64,000 bases of DNA from Undibacterium pigrum (GCF_003201815.1 NZ_QJKB01000004.1:248001-312000), one strand, 5' to 3'. Counted from the first letter of the stretch, positions 17,445 through 27,085 are shown. Numbers and translations: made by a program. Notes: a model not told the origin generated them from the sequence alone.

Positions 17445-20400
17445 TCAGAACTTATAGTTGTATTCGGCCCCCAGACGCACACTGCGTGGTGCAGTCAGAC
17501 TCAGAACTTGCCCGTAGGTATTAAGCAGGACATTGCGGTTATTCCAGCGCTCTTCTATCTTTTGCACGGTTTGCGCATTAAAGACATTGAATATATCCAT
17601 CTTGAAGACCAGGCCTTTGACCTGTTGAGGTTTATAGGTCAGATTCAGGTCCAGACGTCTGTCCCATTCAAGATTGCCTGCTGTGCCTCGTGGGGATGCC
17701 ACATTGTCTTTAGGCGTCGCTCCATAGCAATAAAAATGTGCCGAGTTATAGTTGACGCCATAAGCGACGGCACGCGGGTCCGCGCTCGGCAGGGTGCCTT
17801 TGCAATTCCTTGGACGGCCAGCGGCGATCAGCAAGTTGCCACCTATCGTCAGTTCCTGGCTCAGGTCATAATAACCAAAGGCTTTTATCTGATGAGTGCG
17901 GTCATTTGGTAATTTGCCATTGGCGTTGTACATCAACTCCTTGTAATCCCAGGTTTGCGTAGTTGCCACGTCCGCCTGGCCGGTTACTGTATCTGACAGG
18001 GTCTGGCCTTCAGTATTACCTTCACTGCGTGCCCAGGTGTAGTTGAGCTTGCCATACCAGCCATTGCGGTAAGGATGTTCTGCAAACAGATCCAGCGCCT
18101 TGTAAACACGCTTGACTTTGGGCATGCCTATTTCTGCTGCAGTCAGGTGTACTTGCGAATAGCCTTTGCCGCTCTTGAAGTCAATCAGGAAATCATTATC
18201 TTCACCCGGATTGAATGCGGCGCCAGAGAAATTCCAGGTGTCACCAATAGGGACATGATTACGGATTGCCCAGTCTTCAAATACACGTGGATCACTGAAG
18301 TCATCAATGGTAGAACGCAAGCTGCGATACGTGACCTTTGCACCAAAGTTCAAATCTTGCGAGTAAGCTTTTTCAAAACCCAGCGTCAACTCATCCTGGA
18401 ACATGGGTTTGAGATTGGTTGCCGCTATTGTTTTGGGATCTTTCGCCTGACCATATTCGCTATTGCCGGACAGTGCGCCGGTAATTGGGACCAGACCCGT
18501 GGGTAAACCATTCGAGTCAGTACCTGTATAGGTAAAATACTGGTTGGTATTGAGTGAGCCATTTGACTGGCGCAGTGCAACGACCGAAGGCATTTGTACG
18601 GCATAGCGACCGGCGCTGCCAAATACCTTGAAAGAAGAATCGCCATTGACATCCCATGCTGCGCTAAAGCGTGGCGCAAGCTGGTTTTTCATGTCGACGA
18701 ACTTGACCTTGTCCTGATTCAAATTAGCGAATTGTTCATTGCGCAGACCAAAGGTCAGCAAGACATCTTTGCTTATCTGGTATTTGTCTTCTATGTATTG
18801 GGCGGATTGTTCGGTATAGGCATTGGAGACAGTAGAGTACAAACCCTTCTGCACATAATAGCCTTGTGCAGCCAGTCCGCCATATTGTGCGAGCGCAGGG
18901 ACGACACCACCAGTGACATCAATTGCCGTATTGGGTGTCGTGGTACGCAGGTAAGTCCAGGCACCGCCGCCTGCGCTATACACGCCTGCGTTGACGGAGT
19001 CGGCTGCATTGTTGTCTATGCCTGCACGTATCAAATGCTTGCCCAGCTTGTATTCCAGATCAAGGCGCATGGACTTGAGGCTATCCGTAGAACCGTCAAA
19101 ATTTAGAGTGCCGCTATACCCCTGGGAAGAATTGTAGTTCAGGCCCGGAACCCGGTTATTGGCATCGGCAGTGATGGAAAACAGGGATGCATTGTATCCA
19201 ACCGGCTGATAGACATGCTTGGCCTTGCTTTGCCCGTACATGGCGGTGATGGTCAAGTTATCAGTGATATTGCCAACATAACGCAGGCTCAGTACATCAG
19301 CACCGTTGTCACCTGTATTTGCATCAGGATCAAGTTCAATATGCTCAGAAGATTTGACGACACTGCCGCGCGCACGACTGGCGTAGTCATAGGAATAGTA
19401 GGAGTTGTCATGCTTGGTCTTGTCACCGATGGCGGTCAATTCAAGACGGTGGTCATCATTGATATTCCAGTCCAGTTTGCCATAGTAGCGATTGATCTCA
19501 TTCTTTTGCTCTCTCCAGCCATTTTCATTGAGGGTGACAGCAGTTCTTTCCTTATTGACCTGGCCATTGTCAGAACGAGTGCCTTCAGCGGCAATGAACA
19601 TGAAGAGTTTATCCTTGATGACAGGGCCGCCTATATAGGCGCCAACTTGTTGTTCATTAAAAGTATTGTCCTCACGACGCAAACGCAAGCTGCCATCAGT
19701 CGCCTTGGTATTGCTGGCACCGATGACAGGGTAGTAGTAGTCAAGCCGCCTGGACCGCAATGAATTAGGCGTGATGTTGGCAGAGACACCTGCCTCCCAG
19801 TTATTGGTGCCGCCTCTGGTCGTGATATTGACGATACCGCCAACCGATCGTCCAAATTCTGCACCAAAGCCGCCAACCAATATCTGCGCCTGTGAAATTG
19901 CACCAAATGGTAATTCTGACGCGCCCAGTTGCGTCAAGGGATTAGTGACCACCATGCCATTGATGTAGTAGGCGTTTTCTGAGGCGCCGCCGCCAGCGAA
20001 GGCGGCGCCCCCTGCGTAGGTTGGGTCACTGCGGGTGGTATTGGGCGCCAGTTGTATGATGGAGTTGACGTTTTTGGCAATCGGTAATTTATCCAGTTCC
20101 TTCGCGGTAAAAGTCGCACCATTGCTGGCATTGCTCACGTCAATACGTTTGCGGGTAGCAGCGACTGTGACTGACTGTATGCCGTTGGTTTCTTCATTAA
20201 ATGCCGCTTCCACACCCTGGCCGGCAAGTACATCCAGTTCCATTGTCGAGACAATGAGGCTGTCTTTCATCAGGCTGACGCGATAATGACCGATGGGTAG
20301 CGCAGTTGCCTGAAATTTTCCATTCGCATCTATTGCCACATTGCGGGTCAGATTGGTTTCCGTATTTTTTAATACCACCGTGGTGGCCGAGCCAGCGTTG

Positions 20401-20543
20401 ACCTTGCCATATACCGTGCCGGCAGCATTTGATTGCGCATGCACGGCAGGTGAGAAGGCGATGCTCAGTATGCCGGCACCAAAGGCCAGCGTCAGTGCGT
20501 GAGCGACCAGTTTCTTTTTAAATACATGGTTTCGTTTTTGCAT
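17445..20543 (-). CDS. TonB-dependent outer-membrane receptor, Oar-like
   Basis: A 1032-residue outer-membrane protein. A signal peptide (about 1-36, ending SPAVHAQ) is followed by a carboxypeptidase-regulatory-like beta-sandwich (about 40-110, GTVYGKVNAGSATTVVLKN), as in Oar proteins. The plug domain (about 130-240) includes AYYINGMVVTNPL and GGFGAEFGRSVGGIVNITT. The remainder is the beta-barrel, ending in the terminal aromatic strand (RLGAEYNYKF). Such receptors import large or scarce ligands with TonB energy; Oar-like members may also secrete or display proteins. It lies downstream of a LytTR response regulator on the same strand with a 295-base gap, so regulation by that system is plausible. 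Ligand not predictable. Confidence 0.92.
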   Translation of the reverse strand: MQKRNHVFKKKLVAHALTLAFGAGILSIAFSPAVHAQSNAAGTVYGKVNAGSATTVVLKNTETNLTRNVAIDANGKFQATALPIGHYRVSLMKDSLIVSTMELDVLAGQGVEAAFNEETNGIQSVTVAATRKRIDVSNASNGATFTAKELDKLPIAKNVNSIIQLAPNTTRSDPTYAGGAAFAGGGASENAYYINGMVVTNPLTQLGASELPFGAISQAQILVGGFGAEFGRSVGGIVNITTRGGTNNWEAGVSANITPNSLRSRRLDYYYPVIGASNTKATDGSLRLRREDNTFNEQQVGAYIGGPVIKDKLFMFIAAEGTRSDNGQVNKERTAVTLNENGWREQKNEINRYYGKLDWNINDDHRLELTAIGDKTKHDNSYYSYDYASRARGSVVKSSEHIELDPDANTGDNGADVLSLRYVGNITDNLTITAMYGQSKAKHVYQPVGYNASLFSITADANNRVPGLNYNSSQGYSGTLNFDGSTDSLKSMRLDLEYKLGKHLIRAGIDNNAADSVNAGVYSAGGGAWTYLRTTTPNTAIDVTGGVVPALAQYGGLAAQGYYVQKGLYSTVSNAYTEQSAQYIEDKYQISKDVLLTFGLRNEQFANLNQDKVKFVDMKNQLAPRFSAAWDVNGDSSFKVFGSAGRYAVQMPSVVALRQSNGSLNTNQYFTYTGTDSNGLPTGLVPITGALSGNSEYGQAKDPKTIAATNLKPMFQDELTLGFEKAYSQDLNFGAKVTYRSLRSTIDDFSDPRVFEDWAIRNHVPIGDTWNFSGAAFNPGEDNDFLIDFKSGKGYSQVHLTAAEIGMPKVKRVYKALDLFAEHPYRNGWYGKLNYTWARSEGNTEGQTLSDTVTGQADVATTQTWDYKELMYNANGKLPNDRTHQIKAFGYYDLSQELTIGGNLLIAAGRPRNCKGTLPSADPRAVAYGVNYNSAHFYCYGATPKDNVASPRGTAGNLEWDRRLDLNLTYKPQQVKGLVFKMDIFNVFNAQTVQKIEERWNNRNVLLNTYGQVLSLTAPRSVRLGAEYNYKF

Positions 20544-20838
20544 GTAATTTCCTAATGGGTTTCATTGAACGCGAAATGGGCTATCCCGATGATGCTGACT
20601 ACCATCCCGTTCACTGCAGACAGTAATTGGGGACGTACGCAAGCGCATGCCTGTATTGGAAAGATCAAAAAAATTCAAAGGCAAGTCGGTGTGAAAGAGA
20701 CTTTGCCACGAAAGAAATGCATCAACTATCGACTAGGGATGAAACGGAATTGCCAGGTGATGGGGGAAAAATGGGTGTGATGAAACTGGATGCAGCAGGG
20801 ATGAGGGCTGGATATGCGTTGTTTTTTTGCAGATCTGT
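20544..20838. other. Intergenic region upstream of the TonB receptor
   Basis: This 295-base gap separates the LytTR regulator stop from the receptor start on the same strand, so it should hold the receptor promoter and possibly LytTR sites. Candidate half-sites such as GGGAT repeated about 20 bases apart on the minus strand (near 20585-20610) are suggestive only. No small gene is convincing. Confidence 0.35.
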
Positions 20839-21633
20839 TCAGGTGGCAGTAAACAATTTTTTCAGGTTTTTCAAATAGCTTTCACTGACTCTGACTTCAT
20901 CACCATTGCTCAGTTGCACATGATGGCCGCCGTCAGCATTGACTTTCAGGTTGAGGATAGCATCACAGCGCACGATGGCTGTCCTGTGCAGTCGTATGAA
21001 TTGATTTTCTGGTAGACGCGTCTCCATGGCGGTGATGGTGGCACGGTGCAGGACAACGCGGTTACGCAAATGGACTTCGACATAATTGGCGGCAGTACTG
21101 AGCCAGATCACTTCATCGATATTGACGCGCTCTGTACTGCCTATGGATTTGATGATGAGCTGCTGTAATTGTGGGCTGCGCTTTCCTTCGTCAAATGCAG
21201 TGCGGTCTTGCAGATAATCCTGTATCGCTGTTGCATTCATTGCCTTTTGTTTTAACTCCAGTAATTGCAAGGCTCTTTGCAACATGAGGTTGAATCTTTC
21301 ATCATCAAAGGGCTTGAGCAGGTAATCAAGTGCAAATACATCAAATGCACTGACTGCATGCTGATCATAGGCAGTGATGAAGACAATAAGAGGTGCATCA
21401 GGCCGAGCACAAATTTCCCTGGCAAAATCCAGACCGTTTTGCTCTGGCATTTCTATATCAAGCAAGATCAGGTCTACTGGCGTTTTTTGCATGAACTCCC
21501 TGGCCAGTGCGGTGGAATAACAACTCCCCACCAGTTGCCAGTCAGGGTTGCCGGACAAGACAAACTGCATATTGACGAGAGCCGGTAATTCATCGTCAAC
21601 CAGCAAGATTTTTTTAAGGCTAGTATTGTTCAT
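20839..21633 (-). CDS. LytTR-family response regulator
   Basis: A 264-residue protein with a receiver domain (about 8-125) and a C-terminal LytTR DNA-binding domain (about 160-262). Receiver residues are intact: the acidic pair in LLVDDELPAL, the phospho-acceptor Asp in DLILLDIEMPEQ, Thr in FITAYDQ and the Lys in LLKPFDD. The LytTR part shows WLSTAANYVEVHL and FIRLHRTAIVRCDAI. It is the last gene of a three-gene operon with two LytS-type kinases (24-base gap to the first). Presumably it is phosphorylated by the intact kinase and acts on direct-repeat sites, with the downstream TonB receptor as a candidate target. Confidence 0.93.
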   Translation of the reverse strand: MNNTSLKKILLVDDELPALVNMQFVLSGNPDWQLVGSCYSTALAREFMQKTPVDLILLDIEMPEQNGLDFAREICARPDAPLIVFITAYDQHAVSAFDVFALDYLLKPFDDERFNLMLQRALQLLELKQKAMNATAIQDYLQDRTAFDEGKRSPQLQQLIIKSIGSTERVNIDEVIWLSTAANYVEVHLRNRVVLHRATITAMETRLPENQFIRLHRTAIVRCDAILNLKVNADGGHHVQLSNGDEVRVSESYLKNLKKLFTAT

Positions 21634-21657
21634 GATAAGTATGGCAGATGATGAGTT

Positions 21658-22797
21658 TCATGCATGCTTCAAATGCATTGCGGGAAATTCGAGTATGGCT
21701 GTATAAGAATCCGTTGTGACATCGGTACGCAGTGCTGCCTGTTGACCATACAGGATGGCCAACCTGTCGCGGCTTGCAGATATGCCCAGGCCGTGCCCCT
21801 TCTTGCTGCTTGTCTGCTTGAACAGCGGGTTGGTGATGCGAAACTCCAGCAAATCGCCTTTTTTTGCCAGGCCAATTTGCAAATGACAAATTTCATGATT
21901 TTGTTCCACGCCATGGTGAATGGCATTTTCCACCAGTGGCTGGAATAATAAAGGCGGGCAGGCAAGGTCTTGCCATGCTTCATCCGGCATATTCCAGCTG
22001 ATACTGGTTCGCTCACCATAGCGCAGCATTTGCATATCAAGGTAAGCTTTGGTGAATGCGATTTCGTCAGCAACACTCAGCCATTCATGTTTTCCTGAAT
22101 GAACAACATAACGTAGCAGGGCACTCAGTTTTTCCAGCGCGCTGGATGCCAGTTCCCTGTCCGCTGTTCTGACGAGTGCGCTGATGCTGTTGAGGGCATT
22201 GAAAAGAAAGTGCGGCTTTAACTGGCCCTGCAAAAGGCGTAGTCTTAAAGCAAGGCTTTCATTGCTTTGTTGTGCATAGGCCAGGTTTTCTGCCTGGCCT
22301 TTTAAGCCAAACGCATAGGCGACTTGCATCAGATAGGCAAACAACAATAGTACTGCATCGGTAAAAAAAGCAAAACCGGAACGCTGGTCAAAGCCTGCTT
22401 TCATGCTCATCGCATCAGGATGGCTAAAGGTAGTTTCCATGAATAGCACCAGGCCGGTCAGTACAGGAAGCCCCAGTATGACGATCATGCAGGTTGACAT
22501 CAGAATATTCCTGGTCTTGAGCATGCTTTCGGTTTTTCGTGAAAAAGCAATGTAGAAGCCATAGCTGATTATGGCCAGCAGCGCATAACCTGGCAGTATG
22601 GCTATATAGTCAAAGGATGCCTTTGCATTTGCGCTGTTACGCAGTGTGTTTCGCAGTGCATCTTTATAAGAAGCCAGTGCATGCAGACTGGCAATCAGTA
22701 ACCAGATCAACAGAGTAAATAGCAAATTAAGATATGCTGCCCGCTTGCCAGAATGACTGCCCGGGCTTGCTGCGGTGGAATGCGTAGTGATTTCCAT
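21658..22797 (-). CDS. LytS-type sensor histidine kinase (His_kinase family), intact
   Basis: A 379-residue membrane kinase. Four hydrophobic segments occupy about 20-165 with no large periplasmic domain. A short coiled region leads to the His_kinase domain with phospho-acceptor His196 in LQGQLKPHFLFNALNSI, the N-box VENAIHHGVEQN (Asn291) and the G-box KGHGLGISASRDRLAIL. All residues needed for ATP binding and autophosphorylation are present. It is followed after 24 bases by the LytTR regulator, its likely partner, and preceded after 7 bases by a degenerate paralogue. The signal is unknown; the multi-helix membrane region could sense a lipophilic or membrane state. Confidence 0.92.
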   Translation of the reverse strand: MEITTHSTAASPGSHSGKRAAYLNLLFTLLIWLLIASLHALASYKDALRNTLRNSANAKASFDYIAILPGYALLAIISYGFYIAFSRKTESMLKTRNILMSTCMIVILGLPVLTGLVLFMETTFSHPDAMSMKAGFDQRSGFAFFTDAVLLLFAYLMQVAYAFGLKGQAENLAYAQQSNESLALRLRLLQGQLKPHFLFNALNSISALVRTADRELASSALEKLSALLRYVVHSGKHEWLSVADEIAFTKAYLDMQMLRYGERTSISWNMPDEAWQDLACPPLLFQPLVENAIHHGVEQNHEICHLQIGLAKKGDLLEFRITNPLFKQTSSKKGHGLGISASRDRLAILYGQQAALRTDVTTDSYTAILEFPAMHLKHA

Positions 22798-22804
22798 GTT
22801 ATGT

Positions 22805-23986
22805 CTAAGTATCCTGGAATTCGGTTACGGGGATAAGCATGGTGATACAGATGCGCTCCTTATCTTGCAGCAGGTCAAGGCTGGCTGCCCCAGCATAGAG
22901 TATTGCCAGTCTTTCCCTTACAGAGTCGATTTGTGTCATGTCCGGCGATGCTATGGCAGCCTCCAGTGCGACAGTAATGCAACACTGGACCATGCTGGCC
23001 CTCTGCTCCAGGCTCAACAGTAAGTTGTGATTTTCCTGCTTTGACGTGACTGAACAATGCAGGGCCTGTTCTATGAGGGAATGCAGTAGCAGGGGAGGGC
23101 AGGATACAGCGCACCATTCATTATCTGATAATGTCCATTTGACTTGCAGGTGTTGGCCATAGCGTAACTCCTGCAAGCTCAGATAGGCTTTTGCAAAACC
23201 TATCTCGTCAGTCATGGAAGGAGTTTCATTGTCAGTCGAGCGCAATACATAGCGCAATAAATCACTCAGGCGTGCCAATGCTGTGGTAGCCAGACTGCGG
23301 TCAGCTACCCTTATCAGATTGCCTATGCCATCAAGTGAGCTCAGCAGGAAATAAGGCTCAAGCTGACACTGCATCAGTGATAATCGCAACATCAGGTTTT
23401 TCTGGCGCAAGTCCTGAGTACGTAAAGCCTGTTCGCGCCCGCGCTGCCAGAGTGTAATAGCCACCTGCATAAAGTAGGCAACACTGGCCTGAAATCCCAA
23501 TAACCACCAGGCCATGGCTGACGTGTCTGTCAACATGAGCAAAACTGGGGGCGGGCTTTTCTTCTTGATCAAAAGATAGACTGTACTTACTTCATAGCAA
23601 ATCTCCAGTGGCAAGAAGAGCAATATCACCAGCGCATACAGTATGAGCAGGTATTTCGCAGTCAGCCAGCGCTCAGGCAAGTTCTCGAAGATGATTGCCA
23701 GGAGCGCGCTCAGCAGGATATAGCTTAAGAATGAGATTGCACTCATTGCCAGTACGAACGCAAATGTTTTTGGCTTTCCTATTTTTATTAAATCTGCATA
23801 ATCTGCGAGGCTGAAGAAGAGTATCACCAGCATCCATGTCGCGAGTATGGACAGGAAGCAAGGCCAGCCAGGGAGTTTGCAGACTTTGTTTGCAGGCATC
23901 ATTAAGTAAGCAATAGGAAATGCAGTTGATGCATGGTCATTCAGGATATCGTGTTTATTTTGCGTGAAGTTATTTGCCAAAGGCAA
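22805..23986 (-). CDS. Degenerate LytS-type kinase paralogue (probable pseudokinase)
   Basis: A 393-residue membrane protein with the same architecture as the kinase that follows it: hydrophobic segments at about 40-180, then a His_kinase-like domain. The alignable motif reads CQLEPYFLLSSLDGIGNL, so the phospho-acceptor His is Tyr212. The N-box reads IEQALHCSV and lacks the Asn. The glycine-rich G-box is missing, while the terminal RERLAILYAGAASL remains. It therefore cannot be a normal histidine kinase, yet the frame is intact across the whole length and shares an operon with the active kinase and regulator. A regulatory partner that heterodimerises with the active kinase is the simplest idea. 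This is an inference. Confidence 0.85.
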   Translation of the reverse strand: MPLANNFTQNKHDILNDHASTAFPIAYLMMPANKVCKLPGWPCFLSILATWMLVILFFSLADYADLIKIGKPKTFAFVLAMSAISFLSYILLSALLAIIFENLPERWLTAKYLLILYALVILLFLPLEICYEVSTVYLLIKKKSPPPVLLMLTDTSAMAWWLLGFQASVAYFMQVAITLWQRGREQALRTQDLRQKNLMLRLSLMQCQLEPYFLLSSLDGIGNLIRVADRSLATTALARLSDLLRYVLRSTDNETPSMTDEIGFAKAYLSLQELRYGQHLQVKWTLSDNEWCAVSCPPLLLHSLIEQALHCSVTSKQENHNLLLSLEQRASMVQCCITVALEAAIASPDMTQIDSVRERLAILYAGAASLDLLQDKERICITMLIPVTEFQDT

Positions 23987-24107
23987 GCGTGCTGAGCTTA
24001 TCCCCCGGTAATTTAAATGACTATGTCATTTATGTGCATATTATTCCAGCATGCAGGGATCAGTCCGGTGAAAACAGGGATGAACTGCATGCACCAGTAT
24101 CAGGATA

Positions 24108-25820
24108 TTAACGCGCAATTATTAGATATAACATGAGTACATTGGCGACAATGGATAAGACTGCCAGCATGCGCCAGGTTGCCAGCGGATCGCGCTGGGC
24201 GAGGGGCTTGATTTGCGGGGGCGGCAAGGGATGGGCGGCACCACGTTCCAATGCCAGCAAAAACTCTTCTGCAGTTTCAAAACGATCAGCTTCATCACGT
24301 GCCACAGCTTTGAGCAAGACATTTTCCAGCCAGTGCGGCAAGTCAGGGCGATAACGGCCTGGTGATGTCGCTTCACCAAACCTGGGACGCTGGAAAGGCT
24401 CGACTTCGCCATAGGGAAAGTGACGTGTCAGTAAGTAGTAGAGCGTGACGCCGGTGGCATACAGATCCGTAGACCTTGAAGGTGCAGCACCCTGGAATTG
24501 CTCCGGTGCCAGAAATGAGGGCGTACCTGCCATGCTGTGGCTGGCATTGCCCTGACCATCCTGGCTGTCAAAACCGGATTGGGCTACGCCCAGGTCAAGG
24601 ATGCGGATCTCATCATCATCACCAAGATGGACATTGGCAGGTTTGATATCCCGGTGCAAAATGCTGCGCCTGTGCAGCGCACCGATGGCGCGTACCAGTT
24701 TGCCGCCGTAGGCAACGGCTTCAGGTATGGTGAAGTGCTGACCGGCTTCCAGCCTTTGCTGCAGGGATGCACCGGCATGCCAGGTCGAGAGATAGTAAAG
24801 GTAGTTTCTCTGATCAGGAGTGATAACCTGAGGGAAGAAGCGAGCCACGACGCGCTTGGCCAGCCATGCTTCATGCGCGAAGGCCGAGCGTTCCTGTACA
24901 TCATTGGCCTTGTCCGGATGCAGGGTTTTTAACACCAGTTGCCGGTGATGGAATGGTTCACTGACACGGTACAGTACCGTCGTCTGTGAAGTGTGCATGA
25001 CTTCTTCTATGGCATAGCCATCCAGGGTCTGGCCGGGCTTCAGGCGTGGCGGTACGGGCAGGGCATGCAGTTCGCTGATGGCATCGCGCAGCTCGCCTTC
25101 CGGTAAGCTGTCTATACGTGCTATCACGGCACTGCAGTTGTCTTGTGAACCTGCTTTCAATGCCGCTGTACATAAAGCTTCGCAGGCAGCTTCACTGCCC
25201 AGCTTGCCTGTGCTGACCTGCTTCAAATAATCTGTCAGATCATATTCTGTGAGGCTGGCCCAGATACCATCACAGACCAGCAAAAAGACATCGTTGACAC
25301 GCAGCTCGCCCATGCCATGATCGATGACGAGGTGGCTGTCTAGGCCGATGGCGCGGGTCAGCACATGCTGCATCTCTGGCCTGTCCCAGACATGGTCCTG
25401 GGTCAGTTTTTGCAATTCATCGTCACGCAAAAGGTAACAGCGGGTGTCGCCCACGTGGGCGCTGTAATACATGCGACCGCGTAAGACCAGAGAAGTCATG
25501 GTGGTGGCCATGCCTGCCAGCTCACGGCGTACTGAGCCTTGCTGCTGCACCCAGCTATTCATGGCGACCAGTACCTTGTCCAGTGCAGTCGTTACTTCCC
25601 AGGTATCGGGCGTGGCATAGTAATCGGTGAGCAACCCACGTACCACATATTCAGCCGCCTCGCGCCCGCCTTCATTGCCAGAGACGCCGTCAGCCACGGC
25701 CAGCACCATGCCCTTGCAGGACAGCTCAGGTTCGCCTGGCGTGACCATGCCGACAAAGTCCTCATTACGCGGGCGCAAGCCAGCGACGCTGTGATGTCCT
25801 GTGCTGACTGTCAGTGGCAT
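24108..25820 (-). CDS. Bifunctional PP2C phosphatase / Ser-Thr protein kinase, membrane-anchored
   Basis: A 570-residue fusion. The N-terminal PP2C domain (about 5-235) shows the metal-binding aspartates in VLAVADGVSGNEGG, HVGDTRCYLL, LLVCDGIWASL and GSQDNCSAVI. The Hanks-type kinase domain (about 260-535) shows the ATP lysine in LVLKTLHPDK, the catalytic loop ILHRDIKPANVHL, DLG in place of DFG (ILDLGVAQSG), and an APE-like APEQFQG. A single C-terminal TM helix (about 545-566) anchors it. It lies 19 bases after the NarK-type transporter gene on the same strand. A similar kinase-transporter pair next to nirB is known in Pseudomonas, so it may tune nitrate assimilation. Target proteins are unknown. 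Confidence 0.92.
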   Translation of the reverse strand: MPLTVSTGHHSVAGLRPRNEDFVGMVTPGEPELSCKGMVLAVADGVSGNEGGREAAEYVVRGLLTDYYATPDTWEVTTALDKVLVAMNSWVQQQGSVRRELAGMATTMTSLVLRGRMYYSAHVGDTRCYLLRDDELQKLTQDHVWDRPEMQHVLTRAIGLDSHLVIDHGMGELRVNDVFLLVCDGIWASLTEYDLTDYLKQVSTGKLGSEAACEALCTAALKAGSQDNCSAVIARIDSLPEGELRDAISELHALPVPPRLKPGQTLDGYAIEEVMHTSQTTVLYRVSEPFHHRQLVLKTLHPDKANDVQERSAFAHEAWLAKRVVARFFPQVITPDQRNYLYYLSTWHAGASLQQRLEAGQHFTIPEAVAYGGKLVRAIGALHRRSILHRDIKPANVHLGDDDEIRILDLGVAQSGFDSQDGQGNASHSMAGTPSFLAPEQFQGAAPSRSTDLYATGVTLYYLLTRHFPYGEVEPFQRPRFGEATSPGRYRPDLPHWLENVLLKAVARDEADRFETAEEFLLALERGAAHPLPPPQIKPLAQRDPLATWRMLAVLSIVANVLMLYLIIAR

Positions 25821-25839
25821 GTTTGTGTATTTTGTGTAT

Positions 25840-27054
25840 TCAGATTTTTGCAGTAGTCATGGCGGCAGAGCCCCAGGTCGTGCGCCAGCGTTTCTTGACC
25901 AATGATAAACCCAGCAAGGCGATGATGGCGAGGCTGGCGAAAAGCGACAAGCCTATTTGATAACTGCCGGTGATCTGGCGTGAATAACCCATGCTGGCCG
26001 CCAGATAAAAACCGCCTATGCCACCTGCCATGCCCACCAGGCCAGTCATGACACCCATCTCTTTACGGAAACGCTGCGGCACCAGCTGGAACACCGCACC
26101 ATTGCCCGTACCCAAAGCCAGCATGGCAATCACGAATACACATACCGCTGCAGTCGCAGATTGCAAACCGATGGAGGCAATGAACAAGAAGGCAGAGGCG
26201 ATGGTATACATGACAGACAGGGTTTTGATGCCGCCTATGCGATCGGCAATACGGCCACCCATGGGGCGTACGAGTGAACCTGCAAAGACGCAGGCAGCAG
26301 TGAAGTAACCGGCTGTCACTGGCGTTAAACCATATTGCGTATTGAAATAAATCGTCAGAGAAGATGCCAGACCAGAAAAACCACCAAAGGTCACGCTGTA
26401 AAAGAACATGAACCACCAGGCGTCTTTGTCCTTCAAGACTGCCAGATATTCAGTCAGGGATTTGCTAGGCGCATCGCCAGGTGCATCTTTGGCAAAGATC
26501 AGATAAACCGCCAGTGCTATAAATAAGGGGATCAGCGCCAGGCCAAACACATTTTGCCAGCCAAAGGCGATTGCCAGTGCGGGTGCAAACAGTGCGGCAA
26601 AAGCGGTGCCAGAATTACCTGCACCCGCTATCCCCAGCGCAGTGCCCTGATGCTCAGGCGGATACCAGCGCGATGCCAGCGGCAATGCCACTGCAAAGGC
26701 CGAACCTGCCACACCCAAAATCACACCGAGGAATAGCAATTGCTCATAAGTGTGCAAATTACCCAGCCATGCCCAGCATAAGCCTGCCAGCACGACGATC
26801 TGCCCTATCAAACCGGCTTTCTTGGGCTTTAAATGATCGACCAGCACACCCATGACGATACGCAACAGCGCACCTGCTAATAATGGTGTAGCAACGATCA
26901 AGCCCTTTTGTGCAGCCGTCAGGCCCAGGTCCTTGGAAATCTGGATGGCGAGTGGCCCCAACAATACCCAGACCATGAAACTCAGGTCGAAATAAAAGAA
27001 GGATGCCAATAAGGTGGGCGTGTGCCCGGCTTTCCAGAAAGATGTTTTTTGCAT
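25840..27054 (-). CDS. NarK/NasA-type nitrate/nitrite MFS transporter
   Basis: Start placed at ATG 27054 (MQKTSFWKAGHTPTLLASFF), which has GGAG seven bases upstream; a sigma-54 promoter lies inside the longer open frame, ruling that out. The product is 404 residues with 12 predicted helices. Nitrate-nitrite porter features include the FFYFDLSFMVWVLLGPLA N-terminal helix, the signature GNSGTAFAALFAP, and a second glycine-rich motif around GTGNGAVFQLVP. It imports nitrate (or exchanges nitrite) across the inner membrane. It is divergent from nirB-nirD-nasA and co-directional with the kinase/phosphatase. Expression is probably sigma-54/NtrC-dependent. Confidence 0.92.
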   Translation of the reverse strand: MQKTSFWKAGHTPTLLASFFYFDLSFMVWVLLGPLAIQISKDLGLTAAQKGLIVATPLLAGALLRIVMGVLVDHLKPKKAGLIGQIVVLAGLCWAWLGNLHTYEQLLFLGVILGVAGSAFAVALPLASRWYPPEHQGTALGIAGAGNSGTAFAALFAPALAIAFGWQNVFGLALIPLFIALAVYLIFAKDAPGDAPSKSLTEYLAVLKDKDAWWFMFFYSVTFGGFSGLASSLTIYFNTQYGLTPVTAGYFTAACVFAGSLVRPMGGRIADRIGGIKTLSVMYTIASAFLFIASIGLQSATAAVCVFVIAMLALGTGNGAVFQLVPQRFRKEMGVMTGLVGMAGGIGGFYLAASMGYSRQITGSYQIGLSLFASLAIIALLGLSLVKKRWRTTWGSAAMTTAKI

Positions 27055-27085
27055 GATCGCTCCAATAGTGAACATGCATGCCACT

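Noticed and set aside
18075..19763. Several plus-strand frames of 140-180 codons inside the TonB receptor gene
   Set aside because: Reverse-strand shadows of a continuous 1032-residue receptor; no start signals.
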